Shown here in pieces: positions 1 through 9,778 of a DNA stretch of 64,000 nucleotides; position 1 is the first letter of the stretch; every line of letters begins with the position of its first letter. The DNA comes from Liriodendron chinense (taxonomy: Eukaryota > Streptophyta > Magnoliopsida > Magnoliales > Magnoliaceae). The translations under genes and the position numbers were made by a program. A model generated the notes under the pieces. It searched no databases. It had not been told where the DNA came from and saw nothing but the letters and a program-made list of their open reading frames with translations. The stretch is from positions 186,001 through 250,000 of the forward strand of contig ML058336.1 in NCBI GenBank assembly GCA_003013855.2. Reading direction: 5' to 3'.

Positions 1-155
1 CATGAAAATGGGCCGGGATGCCCCAAAAGTCAGGTAGATTCAGCTATCATTTGGACCACACCATGGAAAATAAAGAAACCTCTATGTTCATTCAAGTCCC
101 ATTTAATATGGTTGTATTGACCTGAGTTTTGGGGCATCCCATTTTCGTTGCAGGG
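1..155. repeat. Small hairpin (inverted-repeat) element
   Basis: The two ends are inverted copies: GAAAATGGGCCGGGATGCCC near base 5 is answered by GGGGCATCCCATTTTC near 134-149, with arms of about 33 bases around an AT-rich centre that contains the word 'ggaccacaccatgg'. This is the shape of a small MITE. The left end coincides with the window edge, so the element may be longer. No coding sequence is credible here. Confidence 0.55.
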
Positions 156-305
156 TTGCAATGGCATACAAACACCAGGATTAGGCCCCGCAGACACCAA
201 CCATTTCTCAATTATATTTATTATCGGAACGCCATACAAAACCAATGTCATTTCTATTGCTGACCTAAATCTGGATGCAGATTATTTATTTATTTATTTT
301 TTCCA

Positions 306-635
306 GAAAGGTGGGAGCACACCACATGTAACTTTGTTAATAAGGAACTCAGCCTATACAAATATTCAGGTACGCACAGCAAAAAGAACAGACCACACTT
401 ATCATATAAACTCGAAGCTAGGATCCCACAAGCGGAGCAAAACACAAAAGCACTATACACATCATTTTTTAGAAAGGTGGAAGCACACCACTTGTAACTT
501 TGTTGATGAAAGAACTCAACCTATACAAATATTTAGGAGGACACCACAAAAAGAATGTACCATGCCGATCATATAAACTCGATACTAGGACCCCACAAAT
601 GGATCAAAACACAAAAGCACTACAAAGCTAGACAT
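306..635. repeat. Tandem duplication, two units of about 165 bp
   Basis: Two diverged direct copies follow each other. Each begins AGAAAGGTGGRAGCACACCA (about 306 and 471) and ends with the word CAAAACACAAAAGCACTA. ORFs at 148-576 and 656-979 run through this stretch but show no recognisable domain. I see no function; the surrounding 155-305 is unassigned. Confidence 0.6.
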
Positions 636-1252
636 CCGTCACTATAAGGAGTTCTTTGAAAAGGCTACCCTCCTTAACATACCTGAAGCTGCATTATCCA
701 GGGCCACCAAGCCCTGGATATCTCTCGGAAGCTCTTCCTTACTATGAAACAGATGATTCAAGTTACCACCGCTCACAAACTTTGCTGGACCATCCACGTA
801 CAACTGAGTTGCCTTCCCTCAAGGTGTGGGAGATTCTAAAATTAAGGGTCGACCTCAACGGCACTATGGCCCCTATTCAAAAATCTGGATGCAGACATGA
901 ACATGAACCTAGACCTAATGCTAGACCCAATTATGGATCCAAAACCACCATTCAAATTCTAATTCATGCTCAAAACTAGGGTTGATAGGAGCCAGGGCAT
1001 CTAATCAGATCATATACAGATGGGTACCTCATATATGGTCCAATCATGGTTTGAAAATCATTTTTAGGACACGGCATCATTAACCAACAAGACAGGGTCT
1101 TGTCGCCCCTTAATTATTATCTTATATCGAGCTGTTTCGGGCTGATATATGCTGATACCATAGTAACGTTCATGGAAAATACTAGTACATATCAGGCGAT
1201 ACATAACGTTTTGGGATGATACTTAATATCTAAGCCCCACATGACCCACTTT

Positions 1253-1254
<2 letters not shown>
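636..1254. other. Unassigned sequence
   Basis: A 107-codon plus-strand ORF (656-979) has no motif I recognise and no homologous copy in the window. The rest is low-complexity AT-rich sequence. No gene, RNA or transposon boundary can be supported. Confidence 0.3.
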
Positions 1255-1303
<49 letters not shown>

Positions 1304-1304
1304 G
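1255..1304. repeat. (GT)n(GA)n compound microsatellite
   Basis: Uninterrupted GT repeats change directly into GA repeats. The GA part is repeated at about 1382-1401 as part of a longer tandem duplication. Confidence 0.9.
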
Positions 1305-1490
1305 TGGTAATACCCACAAAAGCTAAAACAGAAGGCTCACATCAGCCAAACATGTAATATTATATGCATGAACAATGAATTGAGAGAGAGAGAGAGAGAG
1401 AGGTGGTAATACACACAAAAGCTAGAACAGAAGGCTGTTACACATCAGCCGAATATGTAATATTATATGCATGAACAATGAATTGACATG
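1292..1490. repeat. Tandem duplication of about 100 bp downstream of the Cys/Gly-rich gene
   Basis: Two direct copies (about 1292-1384 and 1385-1490) share GTGGTAATACMCACAAAAGC and end in ATGCATGAACAATGAATTGA. They start just 3' of the stop codon of the minus-strand gene at 1504-1755, so the duplicated block is probably its 3' flank or 3' UTR, amplified through the GA microsatellite. Confidence 0.7.
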
Positions 1491-1503
1491 CAATAGTTTT
1501 TTA

Positions 1504-1755
1504 TCAGCCTCCGCAGCCTCCACCGCCACAGCCACCTCCACCGCCACAACCACCAGCTCCACCGCCGCAACCACCGCCGCCATCACCTGACCGATGCTTT
1601 TGTGGATCATCTGGGTCATCCCCACAAGCAAAGATGATCATAGATATGATCGAGAGCGACAAAACCATCATGCATAACAATAATACGCCTCCTGAAATAT
1701 GAAAAACACTGGTGCTGCCGCTGCCGCCAGCTAAAGCTTCCAGAGGCCTAGCCAT
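1504..1755 (-). CDS. Small membrane protein with Cys/Gly-rich tail (83 aa)
   Basis: I do not recognise a named family. The protein starts MARPLEALAGG, has one strongly hydrophobic segment at about residues 22-43 (likely a membrane anchor ending in FAC), a short charged linker (DDPDDPQKHRSGDG) and a C-terminal tail of about 25 residues made almost only of Gly and Cys (GGGGCGGGAGGCGGGGGCGG type). It looks real because a second gene at 17574-18011 has the same plan: MARxLxA start, membrane segment ending VFAC, and a Gly/Cys tail. The start is the conserved MAR methionine. Upstream on the minus strand a TATA-like TATAAGAAG lies within 30 bases and a CACGTG box at 1809-1814. The tail could bind metal or form disulfides; that is inference. 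Confidence 0.65.
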   Translation of the reverse strand: MARPLEALAGGSGSTSVFHISGGVLLLCMMVLSLSIISMIIFACGDDPDDPQKHRSGDGGGGCGGGAGGCGGGGGCGGGGCGG

Positions 1756-1772
1756 TGTGAATATCGTTCTAA

Positions 1773-1814
1773 CTTCTTATATTCTAGGTAAGGCCGTAGA
1801 TATATACACACGTG
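1773..1814 (-). promoter_or_regulatory. Candidate core promoter: TATAAGAAG and G-box
   Basis: On the minus strand GAATATAAGAAG (1772-1783) lies close upstream of the ATG at 1755. A second TATATA (about 1799-1806) and a CACGTG G-box (1809-1814) lie behind it. The paralogous gene has TATATAAGAAGG in the same relative place (18045-18058), so the element is conserved between the two copies. If it is the TATA box, the 5' leader is extremely short. Confidence 0.4.
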
Positions 1815-1843
1815 TACAGAGAGAGAGAGAGAGAGATTAAAGT

Positions 1844-1890
1844 CTTCACATTCACATTCACATTCTCACATTCACATTCACATTCACATA
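1844..1890. repeat. (CACATT)n short tandem repeat
   Basis: About seven hexamer units TCACAT follow a GA microsatellite at about 1818-1837. No function is seen. Confidence 0.85.
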
Positions 1891-2083
1891 AGTGAACTTT
1901 CCCAAGCAACCCCCTGTTTCTGCTCCCATGTAATGTGTTGGACATCCAAGCCGTGCAAAAGTGTGGCGCCAGGGGCATTGAGACAAATCTTATACTTGGC
2001 GGAGATTTTCGATTTTTAGGCTTTCTCAGTATATTTATTGGGAAAATCTAGCTAAAATGGATATTTTTCTTAAATTAATAAAC

Positions 2084-2085
<2 letters not shown>

Positions 2086-2116
<31 letters not shown>
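2086..2116. repeat. (TA)n microsatellite
   Basis: A perfect TA run that directly abuts the left arm of the foldback element starting near 2120. Confidence 0.9.
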
Positions 2117-2118
<2 letters not shown>

Positions 2119-2119
2119 A

Positions 2120-2450
2120 GTCACACAATTTGCAGTCCACCCAGTTGATTTCTTCCAACTTGTTAAGTGCTTGTGAAATCCAATCCTCCTATTAGGTTGG
2201 CCCCACCACCAGGATCCCCTTGTGCAAAAATCAGCCCTATCCAATCACTAAGTGAGCTACAATATAGAAAACAGTGTACATACATTGATTAATAGCAAAA
2301 ATACAAGTGTGGTATGCTGGGTCAGTGGATGCAGCTGATTTTTGTATGAATTGTTCCTTGTGGTGGGGCCAACTTATTAGGAGGATTGGACTTCACAAGC
2401 ACTTAACAGGTTGGAAGCAATCCACTGGGTGGACTGCAAATTGTGGTCCA
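2120..2450. mobile_element. Foldback MITE, family C, with arms of about 110 bp
   Basis: The left arm (about 2127-2240) and right arm (about 2335-2450) are inverted copies: CAGTCCACCCAGTTGATTTC is answered by AATCCACTGGGTGGACTG, and CCTCCTATTAGGTTGGCCCC by GGGCCAACTTATTAGGAGG. The centre is a short AT-rich loop. Related copies occur at about 3545-3628 plus 10653-10800 (split by a retrotransposon) and 20125-20475. No coding capacity. Confidence 0.75.
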
Positions 2451-2474
2451 ACCGGTTGGACTTGAGAGTGCCTC

Positions 2475-2575
2475 ACGTGATGTGTTCCTAAAATCGGAGC
2501 CGTCCATGTGATGCAGGACCCCTAAAAACCCCAAGGGTCCAACTTTCAACTTGATCCAGAACTCTAGTGGCCCGT

Positions 2576-2615
<40 letters not shown>

Positions 2616-2797
2616 CAAATCAAGGGAGGAAACTATTTCCTTTTCCCATGGCCCACCAGATTTGTGGACCAGATTGAAAGTTGGGTCTGGAAGGTTTTTT
2701 GAGGTGATGCATCATGTGGACGGCTCAGATTCTGGGGACACATCACATGTGATGAGTTCTCAAAAAGTTCTCGTGAGAGATGGTTCGCAGGTGAGGA

Positions 2798-2810
<13 letters not shown>
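2475..2810. mobile_element. Foldback MITE, family D, copy 1
   Basis: Inverted arms: left about 2475-2575 with CCGTCCATGTGATGCAGGAC, right about 2655-2755 with GATGCATCATGTGGACGG. The loop holds a GA microsatellite (2579-2614). The outer right end (GCAGGTGAGGATTC) runs into a CT microsatellite. Copy 2 lies at about 13085-13455 and is more complete. Hydrophobic or repeat-rich ORFs across this region are microsatellite artefacts. Confidence 0.75.
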
Positions 2811-2829
<19 letters not shown>

Positions 2830-2840
<11 letters not shown>

Positions 2841-3455
2841 CTTTTGATGATATAATTTAATGTATTTTTCATGATATTATTGTGAAAATTTTATAATTTC
2901 ACCAATATTTGTCAAAATAGCTATGGGGATATAGTAATGAAATCAAATCGATCAACCTATTAGGCAGGTTACACCATTGTGACAAATATTACACATAATT
3001 TTTAAAATCTCATGATAGTTTAACACAAAGCTAACCAAATTATATTGTCATGGTAATATTGTGAGATGTTCAAAATCTCATTAGTTTTTAACTCTCGATG
3101 GCTTTGTCGCTAAGTTATTGCACTTTTAAGGTTGCATTTGGTTGTACCAAATTCTATGTTTCATGATATTTTGCACTAGATCAGCCTAATTTATTGTAAA
3201 ATTTCAAACTATTTAGTGCAACAAAACACAGCCTAATTAAAAAAAATAGTTAAAAGTTGAAATAAATCATTTAATGCCCACATATTTAAAGAGAATGTCT
3301 CAAGTCCAACCAATTCCTCCACAAGGGATAACTACCCAACCTATTTAGTGGATGCAACATTCATGTACCGCATGGGTTTGGGCCAGATTAGAGCTAGGTC
3401 TGCCCCTTATGGGCTTAGGTTATATGATAGGAGGCCCCTGAGATTTTTTTTTTTT
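2830..3455. other. AT-rich intergenic sequence, nothing recognised
   Basis: No long ORF, no structural RNA and no repeat that I could match elsewhere in the window, apart from a poly-T run at about 3446-3463 that opens the LINE-tail candidate. Confidence 0.3.
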
Positions 3456-3463
3456 TTTTTTTG

Positions 3464-3553
3464 TGCAGTGGGTCTCCTGAAAGTGTCTTTGCTGTACATG
3501 ATGGCTGTGGCCCCGGCCGCTTGTTAATAATATTTTTTCTGTTAAAAAAAGGT
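3464..3553 (+). mobile_element. Possible 5'-truncated LINE, 3' tail only
   Basis: The sequence ends CGCTTGTTAATAATATTTTT followed by CTGTTAAAAAAAGG. A GTTAATAA plus T-rich word just before poly-A is the usual 3' end of plant L1 LINEs. A similar end is at 44692-44778. Only the tail is present. Confidence 0.35.
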
Positions 3554-3628
3554 GGATGCAACATCCAATTCATCCAATAGGTTGGCCTCAACATGAGGAT
3601 TACACTGGTATTTTGTTATTTACCAATG
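3545..3628. repeat. Left arm of a family C foldback split by the Ty3 element
   Basis: CATCCAATAGGTTGGCCTCA here pairs in inverted orientation with GGTGGGCCAACCAATTGG just beyond the right side of the retrotransposon (about 10700-10725). The last five bases (CAATG, 3624-3628) are the left TSD of the Ty3 element. Confidence 0.55.
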
Positions 3629-3925
3629 TGATGCAGGGGCATGCGATGATCTAACCCTAGATGCATGTATATCAACTTTGAAGATATTCAAATAATAAAA
3701 TTACGAAACTAACTACTTTCAATCAAAGGAAACTAACAAATCTTAACACGAAGATGAAATCCGTCCGTCCGGATCATTCCCCTTTGCATAAAACCATGTA
3801 AAATCGTAAAACAGGGAGGATCTAGGGATATGAGGATATCCCAGATCTAGCATAGACCAGTCCACAGTCAAGTTTGGATCCGGTTATCGTGGCTAGGCAT
3901 CCCTCTTTTCGATTGCACCAAAAAA

Positions 3926-3957
<32 letters not shown>

Positions 3958-4519
3958 CAGAAAAGGACGAGGGATGTCGAAAAATAATGGGTTATCATGA
4001 AGTACGACTTAGGAATCAAAAGAAGCTTACCTTTCCTCGCACCTTGAAGAAAGAGAGAAGAGAAAACGGAAACTCCGGGGTGGAATCCTCAACACCCGAG
4101 GGCTAATCCTGAAACCCTAATCTCTCAAATAAGGAGGAAGAAACTCACGAATTTTCTATTCATTCAATAATTTCGAAATAGGGTTCTCACAGTATATATA
4201 AGCTACGAAAATAAAAAAAAGTACACTAAAGTGCCTGAAAACCAAAAAAATAACATAAAAACGCCTAAAGTAAATAACGATACTAAAGCGCCTAGAAACA
4301 AGGAAATAAATAGAAAAGCGCCTAAATGTAAATCCGCTCCATGGTCCAGCGGTCATGATGCTCCTGCGCGATCCTGCATCTCGCGTACTCGTAACGCGTC
4401 AGAAAATGGGCCCAATGGGTCCGGCGTCCATCCACATCAACTCGTCTGCTCCAACACTCGATCTACGACGTCGCCTCCTCCGGTACACTCTAAAGGGTGC
4501 ACCACTGATGTCCGCATCA
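3629..4519 (-). repeat. 3' LTR of the Ty3 element
   Basis: On the plus strand it starts TGATGCAGGGGCATGCGATG and ends CACTGATGTCCGCATCA. It is 891 bases, 17 longer than the other LTR, mostly because its poly-G tract (3926-3955) has 30 G against 15 in the other LTR. The end of the polyprotein frame runs into it from the right. Confidence 0.95.
3926..3955. repeat. Poly-G tract (30 G) inside the 3' LTR
   Basis: Thirty uninterrupted G residues on the plus strand. The matching tract in the 5' LTR (10076-10090) has 15. The tract can form G-quadruplexes and is prone to slippage and to assembly error. Confidence 0.9.
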
Positions 4520-4929
4520 ATTCTCCCCGGGTGGGAAGAATTCGCCACTGGCGAAAGTGAACTCCTGTACCGCTCAAGCATGTCTGGATCGATACGCTGT
4601 AGCTCTGTCTCGGTAATCCAGGAGTTATCTGCAATAGGCCTGTTCCTCCACTTGACTAGGAATTTCTGGTAACCTCCTGAGCGAGTAGAAACCAACTCGG
4701 AGTCCAAAATTCCCTCTATCTCGTCTCTTCTCGGTGCAGAAGGAAGAGAAGGTAAGATGGGTATAGGGAGGTCAGGCTGTGGCCAAGGTCCATATATAGG
4801 GGAGGTCTGGGAAGAAACAGGGGAATCACTGGATAGAGGTAATGGCTGGTGATAGGGAACTAGATCTTCCACATTAAATGTGGAACTGATGCCCATGGTA
4901 GGAGGGATATCGACAACATAAGCGTTAAC
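4399..4929 (-). pseudogene. C-terminal chromodomain part of the Ty3 polyprotein
   Basis: The chromodomain is read from about 4715 to 4540: it opens IEGILDSEL, has the core YQKFLVKWRNRP and closes DNSWITETEL, with the aromatic and tryptophan positions of the fold. Such domains direct integration to marked chromatin. A single-base deletion near 4928 puts this part out of frame with integrase. The frame does not stop before the 3' LTR: it crosses into it at 4519 and ends at 4399 after an Arg-rich stretch. Confidence 0.85.
4520..4528 (-). other. Polypurine tract of the Ty3 element
   Basis: On the coding strand GGGGAGAAT directly precedes the 3' LTR, the position where plus-strand DNA synthesis is primed in LTR retrotransposons. 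Confidence 0.65.
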
Positions 4930-5780
4930 CTTTTTACAATTTTATGTGGGCCTATGCTTTGGGCATGAATCTTCTTCACGGATCCAGGTGGAAACCGATC
5001 AGACCTAATACGAAACATGACGTCATCTCCAGGTTGAAATTCCCTAAATCTCCTGTGAGTGTCAACAGAAAGTTTATAATGTTCATTACTTGAATTAATC
5101 TTCCTTCTGATCTCACTATGCGATGCATGTATATGATGGGCAAATGACTCTCCTAACTCTGAAGGACGCTGTGGGGTAGCCATGGGGATCAAATCTATGG
5201 GGGCTCGGGGTCTAAGACCTGAAACAATTTCAAATGGGCTCATTCCTGTGGACCTGTTCACTGAAGAGTTATAAGCGAACTCTGCTGTGGGAATAACAGT
5301 GTCCCAGGTCCTGTGGTGGTCTCCAACTAGACATCTCAACAAATTTCCTAGGCTACGATTCACTACCTCTGTTTGACCATCCGACTGAGGATGATATGCT
5401 GAAGAAAATTGAAGTCTCGTACCCAAAAGATGCCAGAGAGTCTTCCAAAAATAACTAGTGAACCTAGTATCTCTGTCAGACACGATGGATCTAGGTACCC
5501 CATGAAGTCGCACAACCTCCTGAAAGAATATCTTAGCAATGTGGGAGGCATCTGAGGTCTTATAACAGGGTAGGAAATGGGCCATCTTAGAAAACCGATC
5601 AACGACCACGAGTATGGAATCGTGCTTACGAATAGTCTTGGGAAGCCCAAGCACGAAATCCATACTGACATCTTGCCACGGGGCATGTGGAACTGGCAAA
5701 GGAGTGTATAAGCCTGTATTTTGTTTTCTCTGCTTTGCCAGTTGACATGTCCGACACTGCCCTACAATCTTGGCCACATC
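4930..5780 (-). pseudogene. Ty3 integrase
   Basis: Integrase core with the zinc-binding C-x2-C at its start (QCRTCQLAKQ, completing the H-x-H seen at the end of the upstream ORF), and the D-D-E residues in DVSMDFVLGLP, VSDRDTRFTSYFW and HPQSDGQTEVVNRS. The N-terminal side is separated from RNase H by TGA 5781-5783, where related elements have Arg (a likely CGA to TGA change). The C-terminal side loses frame near 4928. Confidence 0.9.
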
Positions 5781-7535
5781 TCACTGGAGATTAGGCCAAT
5801 GGAAACGATCAGAAACCAGGGCAACTGTTTTATCTCTACCAAAGTGACCTGCCATCCCTCCAGCATGAAGCTCCCATACAAGAAAATCACGGAGGGATGT
5901 GAGTGGGATGCAGAGCTTGTCCCCTCTAAAAAGATATCCGTCTGTAAGGACAAACTCAGCACTCCTCGAGGGTGGGTCACTAAATAACGACGCATAGATG
6001 GTCCCAAAGTCAGGACAAGTTGAGTACTCACCATTGAGTTGCTCAAAGCCTGTAACTTCAATGCTCATGGACCGCAGCGTCATGACACGATGGCTAAGCG
6101 CGTCAGCAACCTTATTCTCTTTACCGGCCTTGTGCTTAAGTAGAAATGTATACTCTTGAAGAAATTGAGCCCACTTGGCATGCCTAGGGCTCAACTTCTT
6201 TTGAGAGCTCAAATATTTCAAGGCCTCATGATCAGAGAACAGGACAAATTCTTGCGGTAATAAATAATGCCGCCAATGGCGCAATGATTGCACAACCGCA
6301 TAGAACTCTTTGTAGTAGGTGGAGTAGCGTTGTTTAGCCTCATTCAGTTTCTCACTGAAAAAGGCCACAGGATGTCCCTCTTGGCTTAACACTCCCCCTA
6401 TGGCAAGTCCTGACGCGTCACACGCCACCTCAAAGACTTTAGAGAAGTCGGGTAGACGCATGACGGGCGCTTCCGTCATCTTCTTCTCAATTTCAGAGAA
6501 AGCCCGTGTCGTGGCTTTAGTCCATTGGAACTCCCCTTTTCTTATGCAATCTGTGATGGGAGCCATAATAGAGCTAAATTCACGGATGAACCGCTGATAG
6601 AACGTAGCTAGGCCATGAAAGCTTCGCACATCGTGTATATTACGCGGCTCAGGCCAATTGACAATAGCCTTGACTTTCTCAGGGTCTGCAGACATACCCT
6701 CTGACGACACAACGAACCCCAGGAAGATAACTCTGGAAGTCAAGAAGGAACACTTCTTGAGGTTCGCATAAAGCTTTTCTGCTCGCAGGGCGTTGCAGAC
6801 CTGCCTCAAGTGTTCAAGGTGCTGGGTACGAGACGTACTATAGATGAGGATATCATCGAAGTACACAACTAAGAACTTACCCATAAAGGATCGCAGCACC
6901 TGGGTCATCACCCTCATAAATGTACTTGGAGCATTGGTTAACCCGAAGGGCATAACCAACCACTCGTACAGCCCATCCTTCGTCTTGAAGGCAGTCTTCC
7001 ACTCATCTCCTGGGCGAACACGAATTTGGTAATAACCACTGTTGAGGTCAATTTTTGAAAAGATAGTAGAGGTAGCCATCATGTCAAGCATGTCATCAAG
7101 CCTCGGGATGGGAAACCGATACTTGACAGTAATCTTGTTTATGGCTCTACTATCGACACACATGTGCCACGTGCCATCTTTCTTTGGCGTAAGAAGCGCA
7201 GGCATGGCGCACGGGCTCATACTCTCACGAATAAATCCCTTTTTAAGCAATTCATCCACTTGCCTCTTCAACTCGGCATGTTCGGTGGGATTCATTCTGT
7301 AGTGAGGGAGGTTTGGTAGGGTCGCCCCTGGGACAAGATCTATCGCATGCTGAATGTCCCGCATCGGTGGGAGCTCGTCGGGAAGGTCCTCAGGGAAGAC
7401 ATCCCGAAACTCCTCTAGGACTGAACGAACCTCCTGGGGTAACCCTATAGTAACCTCGGGTGTACTCTCTCTAGCCAGTAAAACGTACACCATAGTCCCA
7501 GCTTTAGCCTCTCTCTCAAACTCCTTAGCATCCAT
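5781..7535 (-). pseudogene. Ty3 reverse transcriptase and RNase H
   Basis: A long open stretch of 584 residues. RT motifs are in order: PIPRLDDMLD, FSKIDLNSGYYQIR, and the catalytic YFDD in LVVYFDDILIYS. RNase H follows, with the Asp of VACDASGLAIGG and LFSDHEALKYL. The integrase zinc finger starts at HAGGMAGHFG. The frame is continuous with protease but separated by TAG 7554-7556. The domain itself has no visible lesion. Confidence 0.95.
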
Positions 7536-7553
7536 GATGTGGAGAGACTTCGA

Positions 7554-8208
7554 CTAAGGTGCCCTTTGACTCTTAGAACTGCCTGGAGACGCAACATCTT
7601 TCTCTCCTGTGGACGATTTGGAAGGGAGCGGGCTCAAGACAAGCTTCTTTCCTTCGTGCTTAAACACACAATTATTCGTACGCCCGAATATTGTAACATC
7701 TTTGTCAAAGAGCCATGGCCTTCCCAAGATGATATGGCCAACGTCCATCGTGACCACATCACACCACAACTTGTCCTTGTATGGTCCGAATTCAATTGGA
7801 ACAAGGCATCGCTGAGTCACAGGAAGGGATGTCGCATCAACCCAAGAAACTCGGTATGGGTTGGGGTGAGGGACTGGCTTCAACCCCAAGCGACTCAAAG
7901 TACTTGGAGAAACTACATTCTCACAACTCCCGCTGTCGATGATCACTTTACAACTCTTATCTCCACACTTGGCGTAAGTGTGGAAGATAGTGATTCTGCG
8001 CCAATCCTCACTTTGCTTCACCTGGGCCAAAGCGCATCTCACCACAGCAAGTGGGGTAGTCTCCACAGTATCATCCTCGGCATCACTGGACGGCTCAAGG
8101 GATTGAACGATGATTTCCTCATCATTCTGGTCACATTCAACTTCATATGCCACTTCTTCTTTTGTAGAGTGTTCAGAAACAAAGGCAATACGCCCACCCC
8201 TATTTGAA
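7554..8208 (-). pseudogene. Ty3 aspartic protease
   Basis: The retropepsin active site DSGS is seen in VIIDSGSCENVVSP, followed by LGRPWLFDKDV, the usual second motif. Its frame continues upstream into the remains of the gag zinc knuckle (RGGRIAFVSEH), showing that gag and pol were one reading frame before the extra base near 8211. It ends at TAG 7554-7556. Confidence 0.88.
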
Positions 8209-9327
8209 CACTCTGTAGCACTGCCCTAGCATCGCAGTCCTAATACTTGGTCCAGCCCCATTGTTACCTCGATTTCTATTGACTGGTTGGGTACTAGGTT
8301 GAGCTCTGGGTTGATTTCCGACCTGAGGTCTCGCTCCCTGTGGAGCTACTCTAGGCATAGTAGATCGAATCTCAAACCCTCTAGCAGGAGATTGGCGCAC
8401 ATAGCGCTCCAGTTCCTGTACCATCTGGTAAGCGTGCTCTAAGCTGGTGACCATATGAGGCATGAGCTCACGCTGGAGGTCAAACCTGAGGCCCATACGG
8501 AAACGGGAGAGAACCACAACAGGGTCCTCATCTACATCGCACCTCATCATGTATTTATCGAACTTGGCAATGTATTCCGTTACTGTCATGGATCCTTGGC
8601 GCAAAGTGTGCCATTGATCCAACAGCCTCTGCTTATAAGAAAGGGGAACATACTTCTCTCGCAACAGTTCTTTCATTTCAATCCAAAAGAGAACTGACCC
8701 CTCTCTAGATCGCTCACGGCGACGCTTCACATTTCCCCAATATAGTTTTTCCTGGCCCACCAACTTCATCTTGGCGAATCTAACCCGCTGTGGGTCTGGC
8801 AGATCGTGCCACTGAAAGAAGTGATCCATGTCTGCTAGCCAATCAGAAAAAACTTTGGGGTCCAGTCTCCCATCAAAACTAGGAGCGTCAACCTTGATGC
8901 CCTTCATGACCCTAATAACAGGGTCCTGCTCATGGTATCTTTGAGGTTGCGGATATCACACCCCACCATGGCCCTCCCGCTGGGCCGGGAAAACAGGATC
9001 ACGAATCTGTGGGGGTGGCTGATGATGAGCCCCATCGTGTCCATTGCTAGGCCCACGGGCCTGACCTGCGCCCAAATCATCCCTAGGCGGATCAGGGCCC
9101 ACAACTTGGGACTGATCGACTGCCCCAGTGTCGGGGGTTGCTTGGGGATCATCTAAAGTGGTGGTCTGGATGCTATCCTCTAAGCGCGTGACCCTCTCCT
9201 CTAAACGTGTGAACCTATCATCCTGATGCGCAAACTACTGCGCGATCTCACCTCTCAAGGTCTGAAATTGTTGATCCATTATCTTAATTAGGCCCTCCAG
9301 AGCTTTGGTAATTTGATTAGATTCCAT
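8200..9327 (-). pseudogene. Ty3 gag
   Basis: The frame opens at ATG 9327 (MESNQITKALEG), gives a coiled-coil-like N-terminus, then the retrotransposon gag domain: FDGRLDPKVFSDWLADMDHF, KLYWGNVKRRR, EMKELLREKYVP, YIAKFDKYMMRCD. It is broken by TAG 9235-9237 and TGA 8956-8958. The C-terminal zinc knuckle starts GQCYR and then loses frame through one extra base near 8211, which destroys the second cysteine. Confidence 0.88.
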
Positions 9328-9760
9328 AGTATTATGAAGACCAAACCTACGACCAGTGCGCGTAGGCATACACCAGGAGTGATATGTGAAAGGCCCTAGA
9401 TCTAAGTGCGCAAAGGTGTAAAAAAGGTAAAATCTAAATGCAGTTTTGACTATCCTAGTTCAGTGCAATGCAAGTTATCCTATGTGGCCTAGATCTATAT
9501 GAGGACTCAACAAAATCTAGAAAAAAAAAGGCTAATTAAACTCAACGAACTATGACCCCTATGCAGAGTTGGACGCGGGTCGAGCTGACCTACGCTAGGA
9601 ACCTTGTCGCCGGGGGTGCATGGGGCGGCGCGCCCCTGCCCGGGGTTCGGGGCGGAGCGCCCGAAAGGCCTACGATTTTTTTTTTGGGGATATCCGGTTC
9701 CTTTGAAAAAAAATTACTGAAAAGGAAAATTTTGGGTAAACTGACCTACGCTAGGAACCT
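9328..9760 (-). other. 5' untranslated leader of the Ty3 element
   Basis: It lies between the gag start and the primer binding site. The word TTCCTAGCGTAGGTCA occurs twice in inverted-strand reading (about 9585-9603 and 9741-9759), a small internal duplication around a GC-rich block (9605-9670). No ORF belongs to gag here. Confidence 0.5.
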
Positions 9761-9774
9761 TGTCTCTGATACCA
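9761..9774 (-). other. tRNA-iMet primer binding site
   Basis: On the coding strand TGGTATCAGAGACA begins four bases after the 5' LTR end. TGGTATCAGAG is the complement of the 3' end of plant initiator-methionine tRNA, the standard primer of chromoviruses. Confidence 0.9.
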
Positions 9775-9778
9775 AAAT

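Noticed and set aside
148..979. Two plus-strand ORFs of 142 and 107 codons
   Set aside because: No domain, partly inside a tandem duplication, no conserved copy elsewhere.
7539..8207. 222-codon plus-strand ORF
   Set aside because: Opposite-strand shadow of the Ty3 protease; other ORFs of 60-110 codons on the plus strand across 5.7-9.2 kb are shadows as well.
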